Assembly (NCBI RefSeq): GCF_001029435.1
Contig: NZ_LDOV01000011.1
Coordinates: 1-64,000 of the forward strand
Source: Photobacterium aphoticum
Lineage (GTDB): Bacteria > Pseudomonadota > Gammaproteobacteria > Enterobacterales > Vibrionaceae
Direction of reading: 5' to 3'
DNA length: 64,000 nt
The translations under genes and the position numbers were made by a program. The notes beneath the pieces were generated by a model. It saw only the letters and a program-made list of their open reading frames with translations. It was not told the DNA's origin and ran no database searches. Positions 48,138 through 56,833 of this stretch are shown one piece after another; within the stretch, counting starts at the first letter, position 1, and every line of letters begins with the position of its first letter.

Positions 48138-49325
48138 ATGACAGAAAAATTTGATGTAGTGATTATTGGTGCAGGTGCTGCAGGCTTGATGTGTGCCGCC
48201 GAAGCGGGCAAGCGTGGCCGCAAGGTGCTGGTGGTGGATCATGCCAAAAAGCCCGGCCGTAAAATCCTGATCTCCGGTGGCGGCCGTTGTAACTTCACCA
48301 ACTACGATGTGGCCGCAAACAACTACGTTTGCCGTAACCCGCATTTCGTCAAATCGGCGTTGTCGCAGTACACCCAGTGGGATTTCATCGCCATGGTGGC
48401 CAAGCACGGTATCGCGTTTGAAGAGCGTGAGCACGGCCAGTTATTCTGTGAAGAGTCGGCCAAAGACATCGTCAGCATGCTGCTGGCCGAGTGTGATTTA
48501 CCGACGGTACAACAGCGCTATCAGGCCGATGTGCACAGTATCGAACAGACAGAAAGTGGCTTTCAGCTGCAGATCAACACCGATACCGTGACGTGTGAAT
48601 CGCTGGTGGTGGCGACCGGTGGCCTGTCGATGCCAAAGCTGGGGGCGACCCCGTTTGGTTACCAGATCGCTGAGCAATTTGGCTTAAAACGTGTCCCAAC
48701 CACGGCCGGTCTGGTGCCGTTTACCCTGCATACCGCCGATAAAGACGCGCTGTCGGATCTGTCGGGCATTGCGATCCCGGTGGTGATGGAAGCGGAAAAC
48801 GGCACCACGTTTAAAGAAAACTTGCTGTTTACTCACCGTGGCCTGTCGGGGCCGGTGGTGCTGCAGATCTCCTCTTACTGGACGCCGGGTCAGGCGGTGA
48901 CGATCGACTTGCTGCCGGATCTGGATTTGGCTGAAACGCTGAATGCAATGCGTGACAAGCACCCGAATCAGAGCGTGAAGAACTCGCTGTCTCGCCTGTT
49001 GCCAAAACGTCTGATTGAAGCGCTGATGGCCCGTGGGGATGTGGAGGATCGTCCGCTCAAGCAGCTGAACCCGAAAGATATCACGGCGATGGCGACCTAC
49101 TTCCATCAATGGCGTATCGCGCCGAATGGCACCGAAGGCTACCGTACGGCCGAAGTGACATTGGGCGGGGTGGACACCGATGAGCTGTCATCGAAAACCT
49201 TGGAAGCGAAAAAGGTCAAAGGCCTGTATTTTGCGGGTGAGGTGATGGACGTGAGCGGCTGGCTGGGCGGTTACAACTTCCAGTGGGCATGGAGCTCGGG
49301 CTTTGTGGTCGGTCAGCACGCATAA
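48138..49325 (+). CDS. NAD(P)/FAD-dependent oxidoreductase, YhiN/HI0933 family
   Basis: 395 residues. FAD-binding VVIIGAGAAGLMCAAEAG near 7-24, family signature GRKILISGGGRCNFTN near 46-61, and the C-terminal FAGEVMDVSGWLGGYNFQWAWSSG. The start ATG 48138 gives the E. coli YhiN-type N-terminus; an upstream in-frame start would only add nine residues. Biochemical role not established. Single gene with terminator. Confidence 0.9.
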   Translation: MTEKFDVVIIGAGAAGLMCAAEAGKRGRKVLVVDHAKKPGRKILISGGGRCNFTNYDVAANNYVCRNPHFVKSALSQYTQWDFIAMVAKHGIAFEEREHGQLFCEESAKDIVSMLLAECDLPTVQQRYQADVHSIEQTESGFQLQINTDTVTCESLVVATGGLSMPKLGATPFGYQIAEQFGLKRVPTTAGLVPFTLHTADKDALSDLSGIAIPVVMEAENGTTFKENLLFTHRGLSGPVVLQISSYWTPGQAVTIDLLPDLDLAETLNAMRDKHPNQSVKNSLSRLLPKRLIEALMARGDVEDRPLKQLNPKDITAMATYFHQWRIAPNGTEGYRTAEVTLGGVDTDELSSKTLEAKKVKGLYFAGEVMDVSGWLGGYNFQWAWSSGFVVGQHA

Positions 49326-49358
49326 GCGTCAGTCATACCGAGCACATTGAGATGCAAA

Positions 49359-49386
49359 AAAGCGGTGAAGATCACCGCTTTTTTTG
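49359..49386. terminator. Bidirectional terminator between the YhiN-type gene and eda
   Basis: Stem AAAGCGGTGA/TCACCGCTTT with a 3-base loop, A tract before and T tract after; usable on both strands. Confidence 0.85.
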
Positions 49387-49423
49387 TGCCTGTCGTCGCC
49401 GCTGCCGGCGTGTTTAGCGCTGT

Positions 49424-50068
49424 TTAACATTGCTGCTTGGTCAGCGCGATGGCTTCATGGGCCAGATGGCTGATGTAGCCCCAATCTCCGGTGCGGATGG
49501 TTTTGGCTGGCAGCATCCACGAACCGCCGATGGTGGCGACACACGGAAGCGCAGTGTATTGCGCCACATTGGCCGGGTTAATGCCCCCGGTCGGGCAAAA
49601 GCGCACGTGTGGCAGCGGGGCAGCAATCGCGGCTAAGGCTGCCGCCCCTCCATTGGCTTCGGCCGGGAAAAACTTCAGGTGCGTGTAGCCGTGTTCCAGT
49701 GCCAGCATGATTTCCGAGGGGGTGCAGACACCCGGGATGAGCGGTACCGGCCCGTGTTTGGCATGCGTTAATAAGGTGGGGGTCATGCCCGGGGAGATCA
49801 CAAACTTGGCGCCTGCGGCAACAGCAGTATCGTATTGGGCGGTGTTAAGGACTGTACCCGCGCCGACCAAGGCATTCGGCATGGCCTCAGTAATGGCAGT
49901 AATGGCTTGCAGGGCGCAGTCGGTGCGCAGGGTAATTTCAAATACCCGAATACCACCTGCGAGCAGGGCTTCCGCCATCGGGATGGCATCATCAAGGTGC
50001 TCGACAACCATCACCGGAACGACCGGAGAGGCAGCAAACACGGCATCAGGTTCGAGAGACCAGTTCAT
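49424..50068 (-). CDS. eda: KDPG/KHG aldolase Eda
   Basis: 214 residues, normal length. Class I aldolase that splits 2-keto-3-deoxy-6-phosphogluconate (Entner-Doudoroff pathway). Catalytic Glu in FEITLRTDCA near 45 and Schiff-base Lys in THLKFFPAEANGG near 133; phosphate site FCPTGGINPAN. ATG 50068 has GAGGAAAA upstream; the frame extends further upstream but without homology. It stands alone, without edd nearby. Confidence 0.95.
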   Translation of the reverse strand: MNWSLEPDAVFAASPVVPVMVVEHLDDAIPMAEALLAGGIRVFEITLRTDCALQAITAITEAMPNALVGAGTVLNTAQYDTAVAAGAKFVISPGMTPTLLTHAKHGPVPLIPGVCTPSEIMLALEHGYTHLKFFPAEANGGAAALAAIAAPLPHVRFCPTGGINPANVAQYTALPCVATIGGSWMLPAKTIRTGDWGYISHLAHEAIALTKQQC

Positions 50069-50424
50069 CGCATTTTCCTCACTGTTCGCACGCCATGAAC
50101 ACAGCCTTGGCTGTCCCTTGCGCGGGGGCGTGTATACAGCGTACACCAATCCAATGAGTAACAGGCGGATATTAGGCTGGAAATGTTGCTTGCCGCACAT
50201 TCTCGTCTGTCTGCGTTGAAGGTGGGAATATCGCTCTGACGAATAGTGGTGGAGGCGAGAGTACGGCCTTTATTAACGCCTGCGTTACAGGGTGTTTACG
50301 TTTGTCTGCAAGGAGTGAAATTCTGTCCATTTTATGCTGATTTTGCTAGCGGCAGGGCAAAAAAAGCCTATAATTCGCGCGCTTTTTTACTTTGTATTAC
50401 CCCCTCTATTTCGGAGTTACCCAG

Positions 50425-50964
50425 ATGAAAAAAATCGCCTACAAAGCCGTAGCGATGACAATCCTTGCCACTTCTCTGACTGGTTGTATCGGTCAGATGG
50501 GCACGTCTCAACTTGTGACCAAAGCAAACCTGAGCGTGGTGGATAACCGTTACGCGCGTGCAGGCCTGTATGTGCTACTTGGCCCAGTTTACGGTATTGC
50601 AGCCACCGCCGATTTGTTCATCTTCAACACCATCGAATTCTGGACGGGCCGTAACCCAATCACCGGTAAGTCACCAGCACTGGCTGACACCCCAATGAAT
50701 GCGGTGATCAAAGTGAACGGTCAGTTGGACAGCCAGCTAACAACAGCACCACTGGCAAGCGTACGCAACAGCGACATCGAAGCGGCGACGTTCCGTCAGC
50801 TAGACGACAACACGCTAGAAATGAACGTGGCTTACACCAGCGGTGAAACTGCGGTATTGCGCGGCGAGAAAGCGGGCGACAACGTGAACTTCTACCTGGA
50901 CGGTGAGTTCATCACTGCGGTAAGCGTAGACGAACTGAACCAGTACGCGCGTAACCAAGCGTAA
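50425..50964 (+). CDS. DUF3332 family lipoprotein
   Basis: 179 residues. Lipoprotein signal peptide ending in the lipobox SLTGC near residue 21. The following YARAGLYVLLGPVYGIAATADLFIFNTIEFWTG (split: a hydrophobic stretch about 44-72) is typical of DUF3332, after which comes a beta-rich C-terminal half. ATG 50425 follows CGGAGTTACCCAG. Function of the family is unknown; probably in the cell envelope. Confidence 0.88.
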   Translation: MKKIAYKAVAMTILATSLTGCIGQMGTSQLVTKANLSVVDNRYARAGLYVLLGPVYGIAATADLFIFNTIEFWTGRNPITGKSPALADTPMNAVIKVNGQLDSQLTTAPLASVRNSDIEAATFRQLDDNTLEMNVAYTSGETAVLRGEKAGDNVNFYLDGEFITAVSVDELNQYARNQA

Positions 50965-50990
50965 GGGTATTTTCCCTTTGGGAATGAAAA

Positions 50991-51020
50991 ACGGCCGCCT
51001 GTCCAGGCGGCCGTTTTTTT
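50991..51020 (+). terminator. Terminator after the DUF3332 gene
   Basis: Perfect 10-bp stem ACGGCCGCCT/AGGCGGCCGT, loop GTCC, followed by T. Confidence 0.9.
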
Positions 51021-51071
51021 ATGTCTGTTGATCGGGACATGCGGCCAAACAGGGGAGCCGAAGGCGCACGT

Positions 51072-51713
51072 CTAGCGGTGGGCATGACCACTTTGTTCCG
51101 CGTGAAACACGGTCATAAAGGTCTCAAAATAGTGCTGTAATTGCTGGGCATCGTGCTGTTCACCCAGCATCTCCAACAGGGCAATACCGGCTTCACAGGT
51201 ACACAGGTTACCCGCTTGCTGGTTACGGCGCAGGGCGTATTGTGAGGTGCTGGTCGGTTGCAGGGCTAAACGCGGCAGGGCGGCCAGCCACGGGCTACGG
51301 CGGACCATTTTACGCGCTTCTTGCCAGGTAGCATCGAGCACAATAAACAGCGGGATCTTGTTATCCTGTGGCTGATAAGGCTCGGCCGGTGTGGTCTCAT
51401 CGCCGGGAAACAGTAACCATGGCTGATAACGGGGATCGGCCAGTTGCGCCAAGAGTTCGGCCGGGGGATTCACCCGGTCCCAGATCGGACGCTGGCAATG
51501 CGGCAGGCTGCGCAGCATCAGCTGGCCGGTATTGGTGGCTTTGCCGACTTCACGCGGGTGTGTCAGCAGTACGAAGTGACTCTGACTGTTAAGTTGCGGC
51601 TCGGCATGGCAAATACAGTTATGGCGTAAGCCACAGCGCGGGCAGGCTACTGGCATTGAGGGGATGGTGGTTGTCATGGCTGTTGTTCTGCGGGTTGGCA
51701 TCGTGAGACGCAT
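51072..51713 (-). CDS. DTW domain protein (tRNA-uridine aminocarboxypropyltransferase family)
   Basis: 213 residues. N-terminal zinc-type cysteines CPRCGLRHNCICHAE (near 24-38) and the DTW-type core LDATWQEARKMVRRSPWL (near 126-143), with DATW in place of DTW. E. coli YfiP/TapT of this family adds acp to uridine 47 of tRNAs; the same activity is inferred here. In-frame starts at 51701 and 51677 are possible, none with a clear Shine-Dalgarno. Divergent from the EVE protein. Confidence 0.85.
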   Translation of the reverse strand: MRLTMPTRRTTAMTTTIPSMPVACPRCGLRHNCICHAEPQLNSQSHFVLLTHPREVGKATNTGQLMLRSLPHCQRPIWDRVNPPAELLAQLADPRYQPWLLFPGDETTPAEPYQPQDNKIPLFIVLDATWQEARKMVRRSPWLAALPRLALQPTSTSQYALRRNQQAGNLCTCEAGIALLEMLGEQHDAQQLQHYFETFMTVFHAEQSGHAHR

Positions 51714-51770
51714 AATGGCATGCGCTGTGGTAGGCTGCCAAGGTGGAATAGGGCGAAGACAGAGGAATCC

Positions 51771-52232
51771 ATGGCTTATTGGTTGTTCAAAACAGAACCT
51801 GACACCTTTTCGATTGATACCCTTAAACAGCAGCAGGTGTCATGCTGGGAGGGCGTGCGTAACTATCAGGCTCGTAACATGCTGCGGGATCAGGTGAAAG
51901 TCGGTGATGAGGTATTGATTTACCATTCCTCGTGCAAAGAGGTAGGGGTTGTTGGCATCGCGACAGTGGTGAAAGAGGCCTATCCGGATCACTTTCAGTT
52001 CGATCCCGACAGCCCGTATTTTGACCTGAAATCCGACCCTGCCAACCCGCGTTGGATCATGGTCGACATTGCCTATCAGCGCCATCTGCGTCGCGTGTCA
52101 TTGCAGCGGATGAAGGCTGAGCCGGCGTTGGCTGCGATGCCCTTGGTACAGCGAGGTAGTCGGTTAAGTGTGATGCCGGTGAGCGACGAAGAGTGGCAGG
52201 CGATACTCACAATGACCGGCCAGTTTGATTGA
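51771..52232 (+). CDS. EVE domain-containing protein
   Basis: 153 residues. Starts AYWLFKTEPDTFSID, the classic EVE (PUA-like) N-terminus, with WEGVRNYQARNMLRD, GDEVLIYHSS and DPANPRWIMVDI. EVE domains bind modified bases in DNA or RNA. The ATG 51771 is preceded by AGAGGA. The neighbouring tRNA-modification-type DTW gene makes an RNA link plausible, but the ligand is unknown. Confidence 0.93.
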   Translation: MAYWLFKTEPDTFSIDTLKQQQVSCWEGVRNYQARNMLRDQVKVGDEVLIYHSSCKEVGVVGIATVVKEAYPDHFQFDPDSPYFDLKSDPANPRWIMVDIAYQRHLRRVSLQRMKAEPALAAMPLVQRGSRLSVMPVSDEEWQAILTMTGQFD

Positions 52233-52273
52233 GTGGTGTATCAGGCGAAGTGTTGCGTTTAGCCAAACGCGCA

Positions 52274-52321
52274 TAAAAAGAAGCGGCCGATGTCAGAAAG
52301 GGCAGACAACAGGGGCCGCTT
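52274..52321 (-). terminator. Terminator after yigL
   Basis: AAGCGGCC at 52281-52288 pairs with GGCCGCTT at 52314-52321 around a 25-base loop; on the minus strand it is followed by a T run. Confidence 0.6.
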
Positions 52322-52367
52322 CAAAGGGGGAAGGGGGAGCCATTGACACGGCTCGTGCGCAATACGG

Positions 52368-53177
52368 TTAGGCTTTTTCTGTCAGGCAGTGTGCCACCAA
52401 GTAGTGCGCGACCGCTTCATCGGCACAGCTGCCGATCACGTCATTATTCGGCAGGGCTTTTTTCACTTTCTCGTGAGCAGTTTCCATCACCAGGCCTTTG
52501 CCGGCCATGCTCAGCATTTCAGCATCATTCATGCCGTCGCCGAACGCGATACAGTCTGCTAGTGTGTAACCTTTAGCTTTTGCGACCGCTTCAAGTGCGT
52601 GGCCTTTGGACACGTTGGCATCCATCACTTCCAGACACCATGGGGTTGAGAACGCGATATTGGCGCGATCACCGCACAGGGCATTGAGCTTGTCTTCCCA
52701 GATCACCAACTTGTCGTGGTCACGATCATCGTTAGTAAAGAAAATCTTCGCCACGCCTTCAACCGGAGGGTTTTCCACATCAAACACTTTGTAGGTGAAG
52801 GTGTCGTGGAAATCACGTAGCGCTTCATCTTCCTTGTTCAGCAGCCAATCATCGTTGCGGTACATGTGAATACGCAGCGCCGGATCGTGTTTAGTCAGGG
52901 CGATGATGTCGCGGATCACGTCAGGCTGCACGTCTTGTTTGAAGATCACTTCATTTTGGCAGTTATGCACACGGGCACCGTTGGAGGTGATCATGTAAGC
53001 AGGAATGCCCAGTTGCTCACGCATGCCGGCCACATCGACGTGGTGACGGCCTGTTGCAAACACAAAGTCTTTTTCCTGCTGGTGTAACTGGTTCAGTACG
53101 TCTTTGGTGAAGGGGGCAATTTTATGATCAGGGGTCAGTAGGGTCCCATCCAGATCTGACGCAATAATTTTGTACAT
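52368..53177 (-). CDS. yigL: HAD-superfamily phosphatase YigL (Cof type)
   Basis: 269 residues. HAD motif I DLDGTLL with nucleophile Asp8 and Asp10, motif IV FGDGMNDAEMLSMAGKG near 215-231. VFATGRHHVDVAGMREQL and VSKGHALEAVAKAKGY match E. coli YigL, a pyridoxal phosphate/sugar phosphate phosphatase. As in E. coli it follows pldB on the same strand, which supports the symbol. Confidence 0.92.
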   Translation of the reverse strand: MYKIIASDLDGTLLTPDHKIAPFTKDVLNQLHQQEKDFVFATGRHHVDVAGMREQLGIPAYMITSNGARVHNCQNEVIFKQDVQPDVIRDIIALTKHDPALRIHMYRNDDWLLNKEDEALRDFHDTFTYKVFDVENPPVEGVAKIFFTNDDRDHDKLVIWEDKLNALCGDRANIAFSTPWCLEVMDANVSKGHALEAVAKAKGYTLADCIAFGDGMNDAEMLSMAGKGLVMETAHEKVKKALPNNDVIGSCADEAVAHYLVAHCLTEKA

Positions 53178-53274
53178 GCAACCTCTCGCGATAGAAACAG
53201 AGCCCCGTCACCGTGTCGGCACGGGGAAACTGTTTGCAGTGTAAACCAGAAACCGGAAGAAAAAAGAGGCTAAT

Positions 53275-54276
53275 TTATCGCACGTGGATTTCCGCTTTCC
53301 GAAAATGTGCGAGGGCGGCTTGCAGGCTCGGATTGCGGAAACCATCACTTTCAAACAGGAGTTCATGGCGCGCGCCCTCAATGGTGATCAGCTGACAGTC
53401 ACGCTCGGCCTGTTGCATGGCTTGACAGAAGCGATGCTGGGCCGCGTTATCCACAATGGTGTCCGCTCCGGCTTGCAGGATCAGCACAGGGGTGGTGATA
53501 GCCCCTGCCTGTGACACGCAGAGGTTGGCCGCTGCCAGTCCTTGCCAGACCCAGCGGGCACTCGGACCGCCAATGCGCAGTTCAGGGTGATCGTGGTAGA
53601 GATCGCGGAACCATTGGTAGCGTACGGCGCTGTGGCTGAGTGGGTTATCGGCAAACGGCTTCGGGTAATAAGGCATTTGACCGGGGGCATAACCGGGTTG
53701 ACGTTGGAACTGTTCGACCACGCGGGCCAGCGGGGAAGCAATCGGACGCATCCAGTTTTTTATCGCGATGCCGTGCATCGGGGCGCTCAGCACGGCGCTG
53801 GTCAGGGTCTCGGGAAAGGCCGCCAAGAACAGACTGGCGATGGTGCCGCCCATGGAATGCGCCAGCAGGTGGCGATGGCGGTAGTTTTTCGGGGCCACGA
53901 CCTCGGTGTAAAAGGTGGTGAGATCCGTTACGTAGTCAGAGAATTGCTCGACATGGCCCAGCTCCGTGTCGGCGGCTAACCGGCCAGAGACCCCTTGGCC
54001 ACGGTGATCCAGTGCATAGATGTCATAGCCTTGCTGAAAGAGATCATAAAACAGCTCTTGGTATTTCCAGTAACTTTCAATGCGCCCGTTGACCACCACA
54101 ATGGCTTTTTTGTGGTGGGCCGCTGTCAGCGCCATCCAGCCAATACGACACCCGTCTACACCGGAGAAATGGCCTTCCTCGCGCGCATGCCACAAGGTGG
54201 CGGCGGGGCCGGCAAGGGTATCAAGGAAGTGGGATTCCTGTGTGAAATCATAAATGTGTGTGGCTGGGGCGGTCAT
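53275..54276 (-). CDS. pldB: Lysophospholipase L2 PldB
   Basis: 333 residues. Alpha/beta hydrolase with nucleophile Ser in AHSMGG (near 138-143), an oxyanion/strand region VVVNGRIESYWKYQELFYD, DHRGQGVSGR, the acid in LQAGADTIVD and the catalytic His in GARHELLFESD near 310. It hydrolyses lysophospholipids at the inner membrane. 98 bases separate it from yigL. Confidence 0.92.
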   Translation of the reverse strand: MTAPATHIYDFTQESHFLDTLAGPAATLWHAREEGHFSGVDGCRIGWMALTAAHHKKAIVVVNGRIESYWKYQELFYDLFQQGYDIYALDHRGQGVSGRLAADTELGHVEQFSDYVTDLTTFYTEVVAPKNYRHRHLLAHSMGGTIASLFLAAFPETLTSAVLSAPMHGIAIKNWMRPIASPLARVVEQFQRQPGYAPGQMPYYPKPFADNPLSHSAVRYQWFRDLYHDHPELRIGGPSARWVWQGLAAANLCVSQAGAITTPVLILQAGADTIVDNAAQHRFCQAMQQAERDCQLITIEGARHELLFESDGFRNPSLQAALAHFRKAEIHVR

Positions 54277-54612
54277 TGTGAGTCTCTAATACTGCATTAC
54301 TCAGGCAAGTATATACCCAAGCGCGGTGAAGATGCGCGTTTGTCTGGCCGTGAGCGTGACCGCCTGCCCAGACTTTTCGGCGATAAGGCGACGGCAACGG
54401 TGGCTTCGGCGAAAATGGTTTGCAACAAGGTGTATATTCCAAAATCGAGATGGCATTTATCCATTTTGAGTTGCTGGTGACCATTTTTTTAGGCTTTTGG
54501 CCGGGAAATTGTGGTTAATGGGTTTTTATTTTGCATAGTGTGCACTTGGTAACATGACGCAATGGTATGATCCTGCCTCCATCTTTTGTGTACCATGAGG
54601 TCCACCCGCACC
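54277..54612. other. Divergent non-coding region between pldB and the EAL-HDOD gene
   Basis: No supported gene. AT-rich towards the right (54480-54540), as expected for the promoter of the EAL-HDOD gene. TATGAT at 54564-54569 could be a -10 box; no clear -35. Confidence 0.35.
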
Positions 54613-55833
54613 ATGTATGCTTACGTTGCACGTCAACCTATCTTTAACCGTCAGCAAAAGACGGTAGGGTACGAGTTATTATTTCGTGATGGCGAAAGTA
54701 ATGCCTTTCCAAATATTGATGCCAATAAAGCCACGTGCCGGTTGCTGGTGGAAAACTTTATTGCGGTGGGCAGTGATGATGCTGATCGGGGCAAGCGCCG
54801 TTTTATCAACTTCCCTCAACAGAGCTTGGTGCGCCTGTTACCGACCTTACTGCCGAAAAAGCAGGTGGTAATTGAAGTCTTAGAGACGTGTGAGCCCAAT
54901 GATGAGCTGTTTTTGGCCATTCGTCATTTGTACCGCATGGGCTACATGATTGCGCTGGATGATTTTGAAATGGATCCACGCTGGGCCCGTTTTTTGCCCT
55001 ATGTACATATTATTAAGCTGGACTTGATGAAATTAGGGCTGGCTGCCGCGTGTGAGTTTGTGGCCAATAACCGCCACCGCAAGCTGATGTTTCTGGCCGA
55101 GAAAGTGGAAACGCAGGACGAGTTCAATGTGGCATTGGAGGCGGGTTTTCATTTCTTTCAGGGCTATTTTTTCAGCCGTCCGCAAGTGCTGAAAAACCGC
55201 CAGATCACACCGGAACGGGTGGCAACCCTGCGTTTGCTGCAGGAAGTGTGTCGGCCGGAAGTGGATTTTGCCCGCGTCGAGCAGATCATCATTGCCGATG
55301 TGTCGCTGTCCTATTTGCTGCTGCGTTATGTCAACAATGCTGCCCAGCAGGTGAAAGTGCCGATCCGCGATTTTCGCCAAGCCTTGGTGTATCTGGGGGA
55401 AGCGCGTCTGCGGATGTTTGTCAGCGCGGTGGCCACGGCGCAGGCGGCGGTCAATAAACCGCATGAGTTGTTTGTGCTGTCCTTGGTACGCGGTCGCATG
55501 TGTGAAGTGCTGGCACAAAGTCGCTGTGTCAGTGTCGATGGCAGAACCGCGTTCATGACCGGGTTGTTGTCGCTGTTGGATGCCTTATTGGATTGCCCGC
55601 TGCCGGAATTGCTGGCGCAATTACCGCTGGAACAAGACATTCGTCGTGCCTTGCTGGAGCGGCAGGGAGCGTTGGGGCAAATCCTGAATTTGGTTGAAGC
55701 CTTTGAGCAGGCTGACTGGCGCACGGTGAATCAGTATGGCCGTGCGCTCGGGATCAGCGGCGAATTGGTCGGTAACAGTTACCAGCAGGCGATGCAGTGG
55801 GTGAACCAATATTTGGCGATCACCCAGCAATAA
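54613..55833 (+). CDS. EAL-HDOD domain signalling protein (YuxH/CdgJ-like)
   Basis: 406 residues. Residues about 1-200 form an EAL-type c-di-GMP phosphodiesterase domain and about 205-395 an HDOD domain. The signature EAL is EVLE (VIEVLE near 86), and the DDF segment (ALDDFEMD near 114) and FQGYFFSRP are present; some metal-binding residues of active EAL enzymes are therefore in doubt. Related Vibrio proteins such as CdgJ influence motility. ATG 54613 (MYAYVARQPIFN) matches the family start; an ATG six codons earlier is possible. Confidence 0.88.
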   Translation: MYAYVARQPIFNRQQKTVGYELLFRDGESNAFPNIDANKATCRLLVENFIAVGSDDADRGKRRFINFPQQSLVRLLPTLLPKKQVVIEVLETCEPNDELFLAIRHLYRMGYMIALDDFEMDPRWARFLPYVHIIKLDLMKLGLAAACEFVANNRHRKLMFLAEKVETQDEFNVALEAGFHFFQGYFFSRPQVLKNRQITPERVATLRLLQEVCRPEVDFARVEQIIIADVSLSYLLLRYVNNAAQQVKVPIRDFRQALVYLGEARLRMFVSAVATAQAAVNKPHELFVLSLVRGRMCEVLAQSRCVSVDGRTAFMTGLLSLLDALLDCPLPELLAQLPLEQDIRRALLERQGALGQILNLVEAFEQADWRTVNQYGRALGISGELVGNSYQQAMQWVNQYLAITQQ

Positions 55834-55870
55834 ACCTGATGTTATGCTGAGTGTTCATCGGGTGGTGTGT

Positions 55871-56716
55871 TTAGTCCGGCGCAATGGCTGCCTGACTCAA
55901 GGCTTTCACCGCTTCCGCCAGTGCCGGTTTCAGGGTCTTGTTAGCCGGATAACACAGGCCTAAACGACGGAACATGCGTGGCCCATCCAGCGGTACCGTG
56001 ATCAATCGGTTGGCCGCTTCCAGCACACCGGTTGGCAAAAAGGAAATGCCATATCCCGCCTGTACCAAATGCATCACCTGGGTTTTGTGCTCAGCTTTAG
56101 CCACTAAATTGACCGCCAAGCCGTCACAGGCCAGCAATCCGATGGTCTGCTGATGGGCTTCACAGGGCGGGCACTCAATAAAATCATGCTCATGCAATTG
56201 CTCGGGGCGCACGCTGTCACACTGTGCCAGCGGGTGATCCGGCAACATACACAGCACATAATCCTCTTCCCATAACGGCAAAAAGATCTCCCCGTCCTGC
56301 TTGAACATGTCCAGTGTCAGGCGGGCATCGGCAGGCGCATCGTGATCAACCAACTCCAATAATAAATGCGGAATTTGTGCGCGTAGCGTTGCCATCACTG
56401 TCGCCAGTGCCGATTGACTCAGATCCGGGAAATGGGCCAGTTTCAGTGTCAGGCATTGGGTGCGGGCCTGAAACAACCCCGGCAGCCGTTGCACATCTGC
56501 CAGCAAGCGTACCGCCAGCGGGTAGAGATAGTGCGCTTCATCGGTCAGGGTCACCCCTTTTTTATGGCGCTCAAACAGCGGAGTATTGAGCTCATTTTCT
56601 AACTGTTTGATGGCACTGGAAATCGCCGGTTGCGAGACAAAGCAGCGTTCGGCAGCCAGCGTGATATTTTTTTCTTCGTACACGGCGACAAAGCAGCGTA
56701 GCAGGCGGAGATCCAT
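55871..56716 (-). CDS. LysR family transcriptional regulator
   Basis: 281 residues. N-terminal winged helix-turn-helix (about 3-62, AERCFVSQPAISSAIKQLEN) and a periplasmic-binding-like effector domain. It lies on the same strand as, and just downstream of, the AbgT-type transporter, so that transporter is the likely target. The ligand is not known. Confidence 0.88.
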   Translation of the reverse strand: MDLRLLRCFVAVYEEKNITLAAERCFVSQPAISSAIKQLENELNTPLFERHKKGVTLTDEAHYLYPLAVRLLADVQRLPGLFQARTQCLTLKLAHFPDLSQSALATVMATLRAQIPHLLLELVDHDAPADARLTLDMFKQDGEIFLPLWEEDYVLCMLPDHPLAQCDSVRPEQLHEHDFIECPPCEAHQQTIGLLACDGLAVNLVAKAEHKTQVMHLVQAGYGISFLPTGVLEAANRLITVPLDGPRMFRRLGLCYPANKTLKPALAEAVKALSQAAIAPD

Positions 56717-56759
56717 AGTGATGCGCTTATATAAAGAGGGAGACAGAGAGTGATGATAA

Positions 56760-56792
56760 CAAAAAAGCCGCCGAGCAGAACGCCCGGCGGCT
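56760..56792 (-). terminator. Terminator after the AbgT-type gene
   Basis: 8-bp stem AGCCGCCG/CGGCGGCT (56766-56773 / 56785-56792), followed on the minus strand by six T. Confidence 0.82.
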
Positions 56793-56833
56793 GAGGGTGA
56801 AGATTGGAAGGGATGGTTTAGCGGGTGTGTCGC

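Noticed and set aside
53995..54480. 161-codon plus-strand frame opposite pldB
   Set aside because: It is mainly the antisense of a well-supported lysophospholipase gene and runs into its promoter region.
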